The notes under the pieces are model-generated. The model made no database searches. It saw only the letters and a list, made by a program, of their open reading frames with translations, and was not told the origin of the DNA. Positions 44,974 to 55,625 of a stretch of 64,000 nucleotides of DNA are shown here, piece after piece. This DNA is from Pseudomonas cichorii (GTDB taxonomy: Bacteria > Pseudomonadota > Gammaproteobacteria > Pseudomonadales > Pseudomonadaceae), in assembly GCF_018343775.1 (NCBI RefSeq), contig NZ_CP074349.1, positions 5,632,001 through 5,696,000 of the forward strand, read 5' to 3'. How positions within the stretch are numbered: position 1 is the first letter of the stretch; each line of letters begins with the position of its first letter. The position numbers and the translations under genes were made by a program.

Positions 44974-45732
44974 ATGCGTCGTTTGTTTGTTTTGCTGTTG
45001 ATGTTCTGCGCCTTGCCTGTCTGGGCAGACGGTTACGATCAGTTATACAAGGCCGCCGGCTGGACAGAGCAGCGTGCGCATTTCAACGATGCACTCAAGG
45101 CTGCCCAGCAACGCTACCGCGACAACCTGCCGCCAGCGGTCTTTCAGGCATTGGTCAATAACAGCAACCAGCGTTTTGCACCGCAGGCCATGGACCAGCG
45201 CGCAGAAAAGCGCCTGCGTGAAAGCCTCAAGGATCCGGCGCCTGCGCTGAAATTCTTCCAGTCCCCGCTGGGCCGCAAGATCGTCAAGGCAGAACTGACG
45301 GCAACCCGCTCCGACCAGTTGGCCAAGCACGCCCAGGGACTGCCGCAGATGGAAGCCGACGCCACCCGCCAGTTGCTGATCGGCCATCTGGCGCAGGCAC
45401 TGCCCGCCAAGCAGGCCGGAGCAGAAGTCAGCCTCGCCATTGCCGGTGTTGCAGCCGACAGCCTGAGCCAGATGATTCCCGGCCTTCTGGGCGGCGGTCA
45501 GGCTCAAGGCATGCTCGAAGGACAGCGCGAACGCCTGATGGCGCAGATCAGCGCGGACCTGAACAACACGCTGCTGTACGTCTACCGCGACCTGTCAGAC
45601 CCTGAGCTGGAAGAGTTCTCAAGCTTCGCCGAGTCACCGGAAGGCAAGGCTTACTATCAGGCAGCACTTGCCGCGATCCGTGCCGGACTTGCCGTCGGCC
45701 AAAGCACCTCCAGCCTGTCCCAGGGCCTGTAA
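44974..45732 (+). CDS. DUF2059 domain exported protein
   Basis: This 252-residue helical protein has a signal peptide (MRRLFVLLLMFCALPVWA, cleavage after VWA). The C-terminal DUF2059 part carries LLYVYRDLSDPELEEFSSFA and a preceding region with GKIVKAE-type helices (PLGRKIVKAELTATRSDQLA). No function is established for the family. ATG 44974 begins the signal peptide and follows AGGAG, so the longer in-frame extension from 44815 is rejected. Confidence 0.85.
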   Translation: MRRLFVLLLMFCALPVWADGYDQLYKAAGWTEQRAHFNDALKAAQQRYRDNLPPAVFQALVNNSNQRFAPQAMDQRAEKRLRESLKDPAPALKFFQSPLGRKIVKAELTATRSDQLAKHAQGLPQMEADATRQLLIGHLAQALPAKQAGAEVSLAIAGVAADSLSQMIPGLLGGGQAQGMLEGQRERLMAQISADLNNTLLYVYRDLSDPELEEFSSFAESPEGKAYYQAALAAIRAGLAVGQSTSSLSQGL

Positions 45733-45755
45733 CAAAACGCCTCACTCGAGGCGGA

Positions 45756-46697
45756 TCAGTTCATGTGCCCTTTCAGAAACTCGAAATACTGCGTCCGGAA
45801 CTCCGGCACCTCGTTGGCCAAGTGATGCCGCGCCTTGCCAAGCATGAGGATTTGCGGCTCGCTGAACTTGCTCCTGAGTACGGTCAGGTTGTGGTCCCAG
45901 TCAACGGTCATGTCCGCATCGCCCTGAATGATCAGCGGGCTGCGGGTACTGCGCGGCGCACGTTCAATCTGCACGATCCAGCGCGATAAAGCGCCTACCC
46001 AGGCGGTCGGCAAGCGGCGCGGCTGCAAGGGATCGGCCAGCAGAAACGGCAGGAAAGCCGGGGCGTTGGTGTTTTCGGAAAACCGCCGGGCAATGCCGTC
46101 CACAAACGGCTTGAGCATGTAATAACTGAGTTTGGACCAGCCCCAGGCTCGTGGCCGAACCAGTGGTGACAAGAGAATGGCCTTGCCCTGCACCGGGCTG
46201 TCGTTGCCCTGATGAAGCAGATGATCGATCACGATTGCGCCACCGGTGCTTTGCCCGCACAGATGCCAGGGATGCGGCAGGTTCAGGGCCTCGGCTTCCA
46301 GCAACAGACGTTGCAGCACGACCTGATACTCGGAAAAGTCATTGATGCTCGCCCGGCTGCCGCTGGACAGCCCATGCCCGGGCAGGTCGCAGGAAATCAC
46401 TGCAAACCCTTGGGCCAGCGCCCACTCGATCACGTAGCGATACAGACCCATGTGGTCATAGAACCCGTGGAACAGAAACAGGGTTCCCACAGGATGCTCC
46501 GGCAGCCAGACCTGCCCGACAATCTCGTAGCCCCCCACATCCAGACGCCCGAGCCAGCTGCGGATGACATGCTCGCCACCAAGCCCGCCCAGGCCATAGA
46601 AACGCTGATAGATCTGTCCATCCAGAGAGAGCGATTCGATCTCGCGCAGCGGTGACAGCGTGGCGCGTAATTGATCAGGGTCAAACGTTGCAGACAT
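45756..46697 (-). CDS. alpha/beta hydrolase
   Basis: This 313-residue protein is related to lysophospholipase or monoacylglycerol lipase-like hydrolases. The nucleophile elbow is CGQSTGGAIVIDHLL, the oxyanion loop region is LFLFHGFYDHMGLYRYV, and the acid and histidine come from QGDADMTVDW and ARHHLANE. No signal peptide is visible. The substrate is not known. It converges with the DUF2059 gene. Confidence 0.87.
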   Translation of the reverse strand: MSATFDPDQLRATLSPLREIESLSLDGQIYQRFYGLGGLGGEHVIRSWLGRLDVGGYEIVGQVWLPEHPVGTLFLFHGFYDHMGLYRYVIEWALAQGFAVISCDLPGHGLSSGSRASINDFSEYQVVLQRLLLEAEALNLPHPWHLCGQSTGGAIVIDHLLHQGNDSPVQGKAILLSPLVRPRAWGWSKLSYYMLKPFVDGIARRFSENTNAPAFLPFLLADPLQPRRLPTAWVGALSRWIVQIERAPRSTRSPLIIQGDADMTVDWDHNLTVLRSKFSEPQILMLGKARHHLANEVPEFRTQYFEFLKGHMN

Positions 46698-46800
46698 AAG
46701 GCTTCCAGATTCCGACAGGACCTTGAAAAGACAGTGTAGCGATATTCATCTGTCTGTTCGGGCGTGGCAAGCTACGCCACCTTAAATAGAAACGTCTGTC

Positions 46801-47370
46801 ATGAAATCCCCACACCGTCGCAACCTGTTTGCCTGCCTGTTCGTCCTGACATGTGCGGCGGGATTGTGGATGGCACATGACTGGTTTCAACATCGCTACC
46901 TGCGCCCTTTCAGTGATCAGACTGCCCTGTTCACGGGCGATAACCTGAGCCTTCCCCCCGAACTGGCTGGCAAGGGACGTATTCGTCTGGTGCATTTCAT
47001 GGACCCGTCCTGCCCGTGCAATGTCGGCAACCAGCAGCATCTGTCTGAGTTGATCGAGCACTTCGGTGGCGACAAAGGCGTGGACTTCTATGTCGTGCCG
47101 AAACCCGGTACGCCCGAACCGTCGTCACAAACAGCCGATACGCTCAAAACACTGAGCACGCTTGCGGGTGCCGACAAAATCACCGCCAGCCCGGCCGTCG
47201 CCATCTGGGATCGCGACGGCAAGCTTGCGTACTTCGGGCCTTACAGCGAAGGCCTGACCTGCAACGCCGGCAACAGTTTTATCGAACCGGTCCTGCATGC
47301 TCTGCTCGACGGGCGCAGCGTGAACACCACAAATACCATGGCGGTGGGTTGTTACTGCGCCTGGCAATAA
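46801..47370 (+). CDS. DUF6436 thioredoxin-like protein
   Basis: This 189-residue protein has a single N-terminal membrane anchor (residues 10-27, FACLFVLTCAAGLWMAHDW) and a thioredoxin-fold domain beginning RIRLVHFMDPSCPCNVGNQQ. The active-site motif is Cys-Pro-Cys, shorter than the usual CxxC. A second cysteine pair ends the protein (VGCYCAWQ), and another Cys is in LTCNAGN. It is oriented toward the periplasm by the anchor. A thiol-redox role is suggested by fold only. A REP pair follows the gene. Confidence 0.8.
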   Translation: MKSPHRRNLFACLFVLTCAAGLWMAHDWFQHRYLRPFSDQTALFTGDNLSLPPELAGKGRIRLVHFMDPSCPCNVGNQQHLSELIEHFGGDKGVDFYVVPKPGTPEPSSQTADTLKTLSTLAGADKITASPAVAIWDRDGKLAYFGPYSEGLTCNAGNSFIEPVLHALLDGRSVNTTNTMAVGCYCAWQ

Positions 47371-47424
47371 ATATTCAGGGCGCTCATCCGTTCCTGTAGA
47401 GACCGTTTTGCCCTGTTGCGGCTT

Positions 47425-47482
47425 GTTCGCGAATGAATTCGCTCCCTCAAATGGCTCTGTAGGAGCGAATTCATTCGCGAAC
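47425..47482. repeat. REP pair between the DUF6436 and penicillin acylase genes
   Basis: Perfect 21-base inverted repeats (47425-47445 and 47462-47482, each with GCGAATGAATTCGCTCC or its complement) are separated by 16 bases. The two genes on either side run in the same direction, so the element may separate their mRNA levels. Confidence 0.85.
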
Positions 47483-47539
47483 AGACCGCACTCCTGTAGC
47501 CTTGCATCCCCCCTGCCCGAGCCTTTCATAGGAAGTTCA

Positions 47540-49927
47540 ATGAAACGCATCCTTGCCATTCTCGCCATACTCATCGCCCTGCTTGCCGCAGGCGCTGGCT
47601 GGTATATCCATAGCAAACAGCCGGTGCGAGACGGCGAGATCGCCATGACGCACCTGAAGGCACCGGTCAGCGTGCGCTACGACGAGCGTGGCGTGCCTCA
47701 TATCCGGGCAGAAAACGAAGCGGACCTGTACCGCGCACTCGGTTACGTACATGCCCAGGACCGCCTGTTCCAGATGGAAATGCTGCGCCGTCTGGCACGC
47801 GGTGAACTGGCCGAAATCCTCGGGCCTAACCTGATCGGGACCGACAAACTGTTCCGCAGCCTGCGCATCCGCGAACACGCCGATGCCTATGTCGCTCGCC
47901 AGAACCCGGACACCCCGACCTGGAAGGCGCTGCAAGCCTACCTGGATGGCATCAATCAGTATCAGGACACCCACGCAAAGCCGATGGAGTTCGATGCGCT
48001 GGGTATACCCAAGCGCCCTTTCACGGCTGAGGACACCCTGAGCATTGGCGGCTATCTGGCCTACAGCTTTGCCGCAGCCTTTCGCACCGAACCGTTGCTG
48101 ACCTATGTGCGCGACCAGCTTGGCCCGCAGTACCTGAAAGTGTTCGATCTGGACTGGCACCCTCAAGGCATGCTCGACCAGAAACCCGCCCTGGCCAGCG
48201 CAGACTGGAAAGACCTCAATACCCTGGCGCAACTGAGCCACGAAGCCGTTGCGGCAGCAGGTCTGCCGCAGTTTGAAGGCAGTAATGCATGGGCCGTGTC
48301 CGGCAGCCGTACTCAAAGTGGCAAGCCTTTGCTGGCAGGCGACCCGCACATCAGCTTTTCCGTGCCATCCGTATGGTACGAAGCACAGCTCTCAGCGCCG
48401 GGCTTCGAGCTGTACGGCCATTATCAGGCCCTCAACCCGTTTGCTTTCCTGGGTCACAACATGGATTTCGGCTGGAGCCTGACCATGTTCCAGAACGACG
48501 ATGTGGACCTGATCGCCGAGAAGACCAACCCCGAGAACCCGAACCAGGTCTGGTATCAGGGCAAATGGGTGGACATGACCAGTACCGAACAACAGATCAA
48601 GGTCAAGGGCCAGCCTGATGTGACCCTGACACTACGCCAGTCGCCACACGGTCCGATCGTCAACGATGTGGTGGGCAAGAACGGGGGCAAGGCTCCGATT
48701 GCCATGTGGTGGTCGTTCCTGGTGTCGGAAAACCCAGTGCTCGATGGTTTCTACGAAGCCAACCGCGCCAACACCCTGGAAAAGATGCGCAATGCCGCCG
48801 AGAAGATCCAGTCGCCGGGCCTGAATATCGTCTGGGCCAACCATCAGGGCGATATCGGCTGGTGGGCTGCCGCGCAATTGCCGATCCGGCCTGAGGGGGT
48901 CAACCCCGCTTACATTCTGGATGGCAGCACGGCGCAGGCAGACAAGCTGGGTTTCTATCCGTTCAGCGCCAACCCGCAGGAAGAAAACCCGGCTCGCGGC
49001 TATATCATCTCGGCCAACTTCCAGCCGCTGTCCCCGACCGGCATGCAGATTCCGGGCTACTACAACCCGGCAGACCGCGGACAGTACCTGAACAGGCAAC
49101 TAAGCGACCCGGCAATCAAGTGGGATCTGGAGAACAGCAAGACGCTGCAACTGGGCACCCGCACCGACTACGCCCAAAGCATCCTGACGCCGCTGATTCC
49201 GGTATTGCGCAGCGTGATCACCGACCCGGATGAACTAGCGCTGGTGGAGCGTCTGGCGCAGTGGAAAGGTGACTATCCGCTGGATTCGGTAGGCGCGACT
49301 CTGTTCAGTCAGTTCCTGTTCGACCTGACGGAAGAAACCTTCCATGACGAACTGGGTGACGGTTTCTTTGAAACCCTGACCACCTCCCGCGTACTGGACG
49401 CTGCCCTGCCCCGTCTGGCGGCCGATGCGGATTCACCCTGGTGGAACAACCGCAACTCGCCCCATACCGAAAGCCGCGCCAACACCGTCAAGGTCGCCTG
49501 GCGTGCCAGTGTTTCCCATCTGAAATCCATGTACGGCAACAACCCGGATGGCTGGACGTGGGGCAAGGTGCACACCCTGACTCATGGCCACCCGCTGGGT
49601 TCGCAGAAGCCGTTGAACCACATCTTCAATGTCGGCCCTTTCGCCGCACCGGGCAGTCATGAGGTGCCCAACAACCTGTCCTCACGCCTGCGCACGGCGC
49701 CGTGGCCGGTCAGCTATGGCCCATCGACCCGTCGCCTGATCGACTTCGCCAACCCGGCACACAGCCTGGGCATCAACCCGGTCGGGCAAAGCGGCGTGCC
49801 GTTCGACCGGCATTATTCGGATCAGGCCAAGGCGTTCATCAATGGCGAGTATGTGCCGCAACGCTTCAGCGAGAAGGATGTGGACGAGCATACGGAAGGA
49901 TTGCTGAAGCTGGTGCCAGGGAAATAA
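47540..49927 (+). CDS. penicillin acylase family protein (Ntn hydrolase)
   Basis: This 795-residue exported precursor has a signal or anchor sequence at residues 5-22 (LAILAILIALLAAGAGW). The alpha-chain region has GVPHIRAENEADLYRALGYV and HAQDRLFQMEMLRRLARGEL. Autocleavage should occur before the N-terminal serine in FEGSNAWAVSGS, giving an alpha chain of about 230 residues and a beta chain of about 550. The beta chain carries NPFAFLGHNMDFGWSLT. Pseudomonad members of this family hydrolyse acyl-homoserine lactones (PvdQ/QuiP type) or other amides; the substrate here cannot be decided. A longer in-frame start at 47408 lies inside the REP and is rejected. Confidence 0.9.
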   Translation: MKRILAILAILIALLAAGAGWYIHSKQPVRDGEIAMTHLKAPVSVRYDERGVPHIRAENEADLYRALGYVHAQDRLFQMEMLRRLARGELAEILGPNLIGTDKLFRSLRIREHADAYVARQNPDTPTWKALQAYLDGINQYQDTHAKPMEFDALGIPKRPFTAEDTLSIGGYLAYSFAAAFRTEPLLTYVRDQLGPQYLKVFDLDWHPQGMLDQKPALASADWKDLNTLAQLSHEAVAAAGLPQFEGSNAWAVSGSRTQSGKPLLAGDPHISFSVPSVWYEAQLSAPGFELYGHYQALNPFAFLGHNMDFGWSLTMFQNDDVDLIAEKTNPENPNQVWYQGKWVDMTSTEQQIKVKGQPDVTLTLRQSPHGPIVNDVVGKNGGKAPIAMWWSFLVSENPVLDGFYEANRANTLEKMRNAAEKIQSPGLNIVWANHQGDIGWWAAAQLPIRPEGVNPAYILDGSTAQADKLGFYPFSANPQEENPARGYIISANFQPLSPTGMQIPGYYNPADRGQYLNRQLSDPAIKWDLENSKTLQLGTRTDYAQSILTPLIPVLRSVITDPDELALVERLAQWKGDYPLDSVGATLFSQFLFDLTEETFHDELGDGFFETLTTSRVLDAALPRLAADADSPWWNNRNSPHTESRANTVKVAWRASVSHLKSMYGNNPDGWTWGKVHTLTHGHPLGSQKPLNHIFNVGPFAAPGSHEVPNNLSSRLRTAPWPVSYGPSTRRLIDFANPAHSLGINPVGQSGVPFDRHYSDQAKAFINGEYVPQRFSEKDVDEHTEGLLKLVPGK

Positions 49928-49940
49928 CCGCCCTGTTACC

Positions 49941-49992
49941 CGTTCAAGCCCCCTCTCACAATTCACAGTGGATTGTGGGAAGGGCTTGAACG
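49941..49992. terminator. long inverted repeat between penicillin acylase and spuH genes
   Basis: Perfect 11-base arms CGTTCAAGCCC (49941-49951) and GGGCTTGAACG (49982-49992) enclose a second pair CACAAT/ATTGTG. It lies between convergent genes and has no T run, so it probably acts as a processing or Rho-assisted end for both. Confidence 0.6.
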
Positions 49993-49999
49993 CGACTCA

Positions 50000-50863
50000 T
50001 CAGGCAGTACGCGGCTTGTAGGTATCGGCTGCGCTTTCTTCGATGGCTTGCTGGATGGCGCGCTTGCGGCGCTCTTCGGCACGGCGGGTGAAGTACCAGA
50101 CCAGGAAGGTCACCAGCGAAACCGCCAGCAGGATCAGGCTGGCCACTGCGTTGATTTCCGGCTTCACGCCCAGACGAACAGCAGAAAACACTTCCATCGG
50201 CAAGGTCGTGGAGCCCGGCCCGGACACGAAGCTGGCCAGTACCAGATCGTCCAGCGACAGGGCAAAGGACATCATGCCGCCCGCTGCCAGCGATGGCGCG
50301 ATCATCGGGATGGTGATGAGGAAAAACACCTTCCACGGCCGGGCGCCCAGGTCCATGGCCGCTTCTTCGATCGACAAGTCCAGCTCACGCAGACGTGACG
50401 ACACGACCACCGCGACATAGGCCGCGCAGAAAGTGGTGTGTGCGATCCAGATGGTGACGATGCCACGCTCCTGAGGCCAGCCGATCAACTGCGCCATGGC
50501 CACGAAGAGCAGCAACAGCGACAGACCGGTGATCACTTCCGGCATCACCAGCGGCGCCGTGACCAGCCCGCCGAAAAAGGTACGGCCCTTGAAACGCGAG
50601 ATGCGGGTCAGGACGAAAGCCGCCATGGTGCCCAGGGCAACCGCAGCAATCGCCGTGTAGAAAGCGATCTCCAGCGAGCGCCATACCGACCCCATCAGTT
50701 GGGTGTTATCCAGCAGGCCTACATACCACTTGACCGACCAGCCACCCCAGACGGTTACCAGCTTGGAGTCGTTGAACGAGTAAATGACCAGAATGACCAT
50801 CGGCGCATAAATGAACAGCAGGCCCAGGACCAATATCAGGTTCGAGAAACGGAAGCGGTTCAT
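50000..50863 (-). CDS. spuH: polyamine ABC transporter, permease (PotI type)
   Basis: This 287-residue inner-membrane protein has six predicted membrane segments. The EAA loop is EEAAMDLGARPWKVFFLITIP, of which EEAAMDLGARPWKVF is the key part, followed by MIAPSLAAGGMMSFALSLDD. It forms the channel with spuG. The start overlaps the spuG stop by four bases (ATGA). The C-terminus is basic (RRAEERRKRA). It is the last gene of the spu transcript. Confidence 0.93.
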   Translation of the reverse strand: MNRFRFSNLILVLGLLFIYAPMVILVIYSFNDSKLVTVWGGWSVKWYVGLLDNTQLMGSVWRSLEIAFYTAIAAVALGTMAAFVLTRISRFKGRTFFGGLVTAPLVMPEVITGLSLLLLFVAMAQLIGWPQERGIVTIWIAHTTFCAAYVAVVVSSRLRELDLSIEEAAMDLGARPWKVFFLITIPMIAPSLAAGGMMSFALSLDDLVLASFVSGPGSTTLPMEVFSAVRLGVKPEINAVASLILLAVSLVTFLVWYFTRRAEERRKRAIQQAIEESAADTYKPRTA

Positions 50864-51780
50864 ACCTTGCCCTCCAGTTCTTTGGCCTGGCTGCGGTTGA
50901 ACAGAATGATAGGCACGATCAATACCAGCAGCATGATGACCGCCAATGCCGAGGCAACCGGCCAGTCACGGTTGTTGAAGAATTCTTGCCACAGGACCCG
51001 ACCGATCATCAGGGTTTCCGGGCCCCCCAGCAGCTCGGGGATCACGAACTCGCCCACCACCGGGATAAACACCAGCATGCAGCCGGCAATCACACCGTTC
51101 TTGGAGAGCGGCACGGTGATTTTCCAGAAGCTGTTGAAGGTGCTCGAACCAAGGTCCGATGCGGCTTCCAGCAGGCTCTGGTCGTGTTTCACCAGGTTGG
51201 CGTACAGCGGCAGGATCATGAACGGCAGATAGGAATAGACCACGCCGATGTAGACCGCCAGGTTGGTATTGAGGATCTGCAGCGGCTCGTCGATGAGGCC
51301 CAGCCACATCAGGAACGCATTGAGCAGCCCGTTGTTGCTGAGAATGCCCATCCAGGCGTAGACGCGGATCAGGATCGCCGTCCAGGTCGGCATCATGATC
51401 AGCAGCAACAGCACGGTCTGCATGTCCTTGCGGGCGTTGGCGATGGCATAGGCCATTGGATAGCCGATCAGCAGACACAGCAAGGTGCTGAAGAATGCCA
51501 TCTTCAGCGAGCCCAGATAGGCCGAGATGTACAGATCGTCACCGGTCAGCAGCGTGTAGTTGGCCAGATTCAGGACCAGTTGCAGCTTGTCTTCGGCGTA
51601 GGTGAAGATTTCGGTATAAGGCGGGATCGCCACATCCGCCTCGGCGAAGCTGATCTTGAGAACGATCAGGAACGGCAAGGCGAAAAACATGAACAGCCAG
51701 AGAAACGGCGCGCCAATGACCAGTTGCCGGCCATTGGGCGTGATTCGCTGGAGTGCGCGTTTGATCTTGCGGATTTTCAT
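50860..51780 (-). CDS. spuG: polyamine ABC transporter, permease (PotH type)
   Basis: This 306-residue inner-membrane protein has about six membrane segments. The EAA loop is LLEAASDLGSSTFNSFWKIT. The N-terminal GAPFLWLFMFFALPFLIVLK and the IGVVYSYLPFMILPLYANLV segment are as in PotH/SpuG. Its ATG at 51780 overlaps the spuF stop (ATGA) and its end overlaps spuH the same way. A twelve-codon in-frame extension is rejected because it would run further into spuF. Confidence 0.93.
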   Translation of the reverse strand: MKIRKIKRALQRITPNGRQLVIGAPFLWLFMFFALPFLIVLKISFAEADVAIPPYTEIFTYAEDKLQLVLNLANYTLLTGDDLYISAYLGSLKMAFFSTLLCLLIGYPMAYAIANARKDMQTVLLLLIMMPTWTAILIRVYAWMGILSNNGLLNAFLMWLGLIDEPLQILNTNLAVYIGVVYSYLPFMILPLYANLVKHDQSLLEAASDLGSSTFNSFWKITVPLSKNGVIAGCMLVFIPVVGEFVIPELLGGPETLMIGRVLWQEFFNNRDWPVASALAVIMLLVLIVPIILFNRSQAKELEGKV

Positions 51781-52919
51781 GAGCGCAGTACCACGCCGCT
51801 GTCGTCTTCCCACCACACGTAGACTTCATCGTCCCAGGTCGGTCGTGCGCCCTGGCGCTCGGCGTTGGCGACGAAGGACTGCACCAGCTTGCCGCCGGGC
51901 AACTGGACGTAAAACACCGAGTGGCCGCCCAGATAGGCAATGTCATGCACCTTGCCACGGGACCAGTTGTGCTCGAAGGTCGGCTGCTCGGTGGTGATCA
52001 GGAGCTTTTCCGGGCGCAGCGCATACGTGATGCGCTTGTCTTCCACCGACGTGCTCACGCCGTGACCGACATAGATATGGCGCTCAAGGTCAGGGCTCTG
52101 GATCAGCGCATAGCCTTCCATGTCCTCGATCACCTCGCCCTCGAACAGGTTGACGCTGCCGATGAACTCGCAGACCAGTCGGCTGGTAGGCGTTTCATAG
52201 ATATCGATAGGGCTGCCGATCTGGGCGATCCAACCCAGGTGCATGATCGCGATGCGGGCGGCCATGGTCATGGCCTCTTCCTGATCGTGGGTCACCATCA
52301 CGCAGGTCACACCCACGCGCTCGATGATTTCCACCAGCTCCAGTTGCATCTGCGAGCGCAGTTTCTTGTCCAGCGCGCCCATGGGCTCGTCGAGCAGCAG
52401 AAGCTTGGGTTTCTTGGCCAGGGAGCGGGCCAGGGCAACGCGCTGACGCTGACCACCGGACAACTGATGCGGCTTGCGCTTGGCATACTGGGTCATGTGC
52501 ACCAGCTTGAGCATCTCGGCCACACGGGCGTCGATTTCGTCCTTGGGCAGCTTGTCCTGCTTGAGACCGAAGGCGATGTTATCGGCCACGGTCATGTGCG
52601 GAAACAGCGCATAGGACTGGAACATCATGTTGATCGGGCGTTCGTAGGGCGGCATGTCGGTGATGTCAACGCCGTCCAGAAAGATGCGACCCTCGGTCGG
52701 GCGCTCGAAGCCGGCAAGCATGCGCAGCAATGTGGACTTGCCGGACCCGGAACCGCCGAGCAGGGCGAAGATTTCGCCCTTGTTGATCTGCAGGGACACA
52801 TCGTCCACGGCAACCGTCTCGTCGAATTTTTTCGTGACCCGATCGATCCTGACCAGAACCTCTTTGGGTTGCTGACCGCCTTCGATGGCTTTTTTGTAGG
52901 CGCCGGAGGCAACTGGCAT
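51777..52919 (-). CDS. spuF: polyamine ABC transporter, ATP-binding protein (PotG type)
   Basis: This 380-residue ATPase has Walker [17 protein letters not shown], signature LSGGQRQRVALARSL, Walker B LLLLDEPMGALD and the switch histidine in CVMVTHDQEEAMTMA. The C-terminal TOBE-like domain (from about residue 290) starts in the region HVDKRITYALRPEKLLIT-like segment (DKRITYALRPEKL). It lies 56 bases downstream of spuE; that gap contains a GCCCG/CGGGC hairpin (52945-52965), which may lower ATPase levels relative to the binding protein. ATG 52919 is chosen over an ATG 12 codons upstream. Confidence 0.94.
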   Translation of the reverse strand: MPVASGAYKKAIEGGQQPKEVLVRIDRVTKKFDETVAVDDVSLQINKGEIFALLGGSGSGKSTLLRMLAGFERPTEGRIFLDGVDITDMPPYERPINMMFQSYALFPHMTVADNIAFGLKQDKLPKDEIDARVAEMLKLVHMTQYAKRKPHQLSGGQRQRVALARSLAKKPKLLLLDEPMGALDKKLRSQMQLELVEIIERVGVTCVMVTHDQEEAMTMAARIAIMHLGWIAQIGSPIDIYETPTSRLVCEFIGSVNLFEGEVIEDMEGYALIQSPDLERHIYVGHGVSTSVEDKRITYALRPEKLLITTEQPTFEHNWSRGKVHDIAYLGGHSVFYVQLPGGKLVQSFVANAERQGARPTWDDEVYVWWEDDSGVVLRS

Positions 52920-52975
52920 GGGTGAAACTCCCCAACAATAGGCAGCCCGACCCATTCGGCCGGGCGCTGGATTTT

Positions 52976-54136
<1,161 letters not shown>

Positions 54137-54186
54137 TTACCGTTGATGGCTGCGAATCGCAAAGAACTTTATATGACACACCCTTG

Positions 54187-54274
54187 CAGGAGCGGATTCA
54201 TCCGCGAAAGCTCTTGTTCAGACGCCGCAATTGCATTGAATGAAAAGAGCTTCGCGAATGAATTCGCTCCTACC
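54187..54274. repeat. REP pair between spuD and spuE
   Basis: GCAGGAGCGGATTCATCCGC (54187 onward) faces CGCGAATGAATTCGCTCCTA (54253-54272). Beside them AGCTCTT and AAGAGCT extend the pairing. The element lies within the spu transcript, between two co-directional binding-protein genes, so it may set their relative mRNA levels. Confidence 0.8.
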
Positions 54275-54283
54275 GGAAGGCGG

Positions 54284-55381
54284 TTATTTGCCCGATTTGA
54301 TCTTGGTCCAGCTGCGGGTCATGATCCGCTGGGTCGCAGCAGGCAAGTCAGCGATGGCATACAGCTTGGCCTGTACATCGGCTGGCGGATAAACGCCCGG
54401 GTCGCTGGTGATTTCCTTGTTGACCAAAGGAGTCGCCGCCGCGTTACCGTTCGGGAAGCGCACTTCGTCGGTGATCTCGGCCATGATTTCCGGCTTCATC
54501 AGGAAGGTCATGAACTTGTAGGCACCGTCGACGTTCTCGGCATCCTTGGGAATGGCGACCATGTCAAAGAAGCTGCCAGCACCTTCTTTCGGAATGTTGT
54601 AGCTGACCTTGACCTTGCCACCCGCCTCTTCGGCGCGCGCCTTGGCCTGGTAGATATCACCCGAGTAGCCCACGGCTACGCAGATGTTGCCGTTGGCCAG
54701 GTCGGAGATGTACTTGGACGAGTGGAAGTAGGCAATCGAAGGACGAATCTTCAGGAACAGTGCCTCGGCTTCGGCGAGTTGCTTCTTGTCCTGGGAGTCG
54801 GTCGGGTAGCCCAGGTAATGCAGAGCGATCGGCAACATTTCGGTTGGCGAATCGAGGAAGCTGATACCGCAGGACTTCAGCTTGGCTGCGTTTTCAGGCT
54901 TGAACAGCAGATCCCAGGAATTGACCGGCGCATCGGCACCCAGAGCGGCCTTGACCTTCTCGGGGTTGAAGCCGATACCGATCGAGCCCCACATGTACGG
55001 GAAAGCGTGCTTGTTGCCCGGGTCGCTGACCGAAACGGCCTTGAGCAGGTCCTTGTTCAGGTTGCCATAATTGGGCAGCTTGGACTTGTCCAGTTCCTGA
55101 TAGACGCCAGCCTTGATCTGCTTGGCCAGGAAATTGTTGGACGGCACAACGATGTCATAACCGGACTTGCCCGCCAGCAGCTTGGCTTCCAGTGTTTCGT
55201 TGCTGTCGAAAACGTCGTAGACAACCTTGATGCCAGACTCTTTCTCGAACTTGGCAACGGTATCCGGTGCGATGTAATCGGACCAGTTATAGACGTGCAG
55301 CACTTTGTCATCGGCCTGTGCAGTTGCGGCCACCACGCCCATGAGGGACAAGGCGAGAAGGGTCTTGCCAAATTTTTTCAT
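54284..55381 (-). CDS. spuD: polyamine ABC transporter, substrate-binding protein (SpuD-like)
   Basis: This 365-residue periplasmic protein has a clear signal peptide ([18 protein letters not shown]). The ligand-binding segments [40 protein letters not shown] and [19 protein letters not shown] match the PotF/SpuD family. Gene order after spuC matches spuD, the putrescine-preferring protein in P. aeruginosa. GGAGC precedes the ATG by eight bases. The two binding proteins share most core motifs. Confidence 0.91.
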   Translation of the reverse strand: MKKFGKTLLALSLMGVVAATAQADDKVLHVYNWSDYIAPDTVAKFEKESGIKVVYDVFDSNETLEAKLLAGKSGYDIVVPSNNFLAKQIKAGVYQELDKSKLPNYGNLNKDLLKAVSVSDPGNKHAFPYMWGSIGIGFNPEKVKAALGADAPVNSWDLLFKPENAAKLKSCGISFLDSPTEMLPIALHYLGYPTDSQDKKQLAEAEALFLKIRPSIAYFHSSKYISDLANGNICVAVGYSGDIYQAKARAEEAGGKVKVSYNIPKEGAGSFFDMVAIPKDAENVDGAYKFMTFLMKPEIMAEITDEVRFPNGNAAATPLVNKEITSDPGVYPPADVQAKLYAIADLPAATQRIMTRSWTKIKSGK

Positions 55382-55538
55382 GCGTACAGCTCCAATGTTT
55401 TATCACTGACCGTTAGATTAGCGGCTTCTAGCCATTAGTCTGGCAAGTTCCGGTTCGAGCTTTCAAGCCGACTTTCACCACATACGCATCCATGCTGCAG
55501 GAGATTCCTGTCAAACAAGCCCCACTACGAATTGACCG

Positions 55539-55625
55539 TGGGAGCGAATTCATTCGCGAAAGGCCGGTACATCCGAAAAACATGCGTCGCCGTCAACGAC
55601 GTCTCGCGGATAAATCCGCCTCTAC
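55539..55625. repeat. REP pair between spuC and spuD
   Basis: GTGGGAGCGAATTCATTCGC (55539 onward) faces TCTCGCGGATAAATCCGCCT (55603-55622). The second half overlaps the final bases of spuC. It lies inside the spu transcript. Confidence 0.75.
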
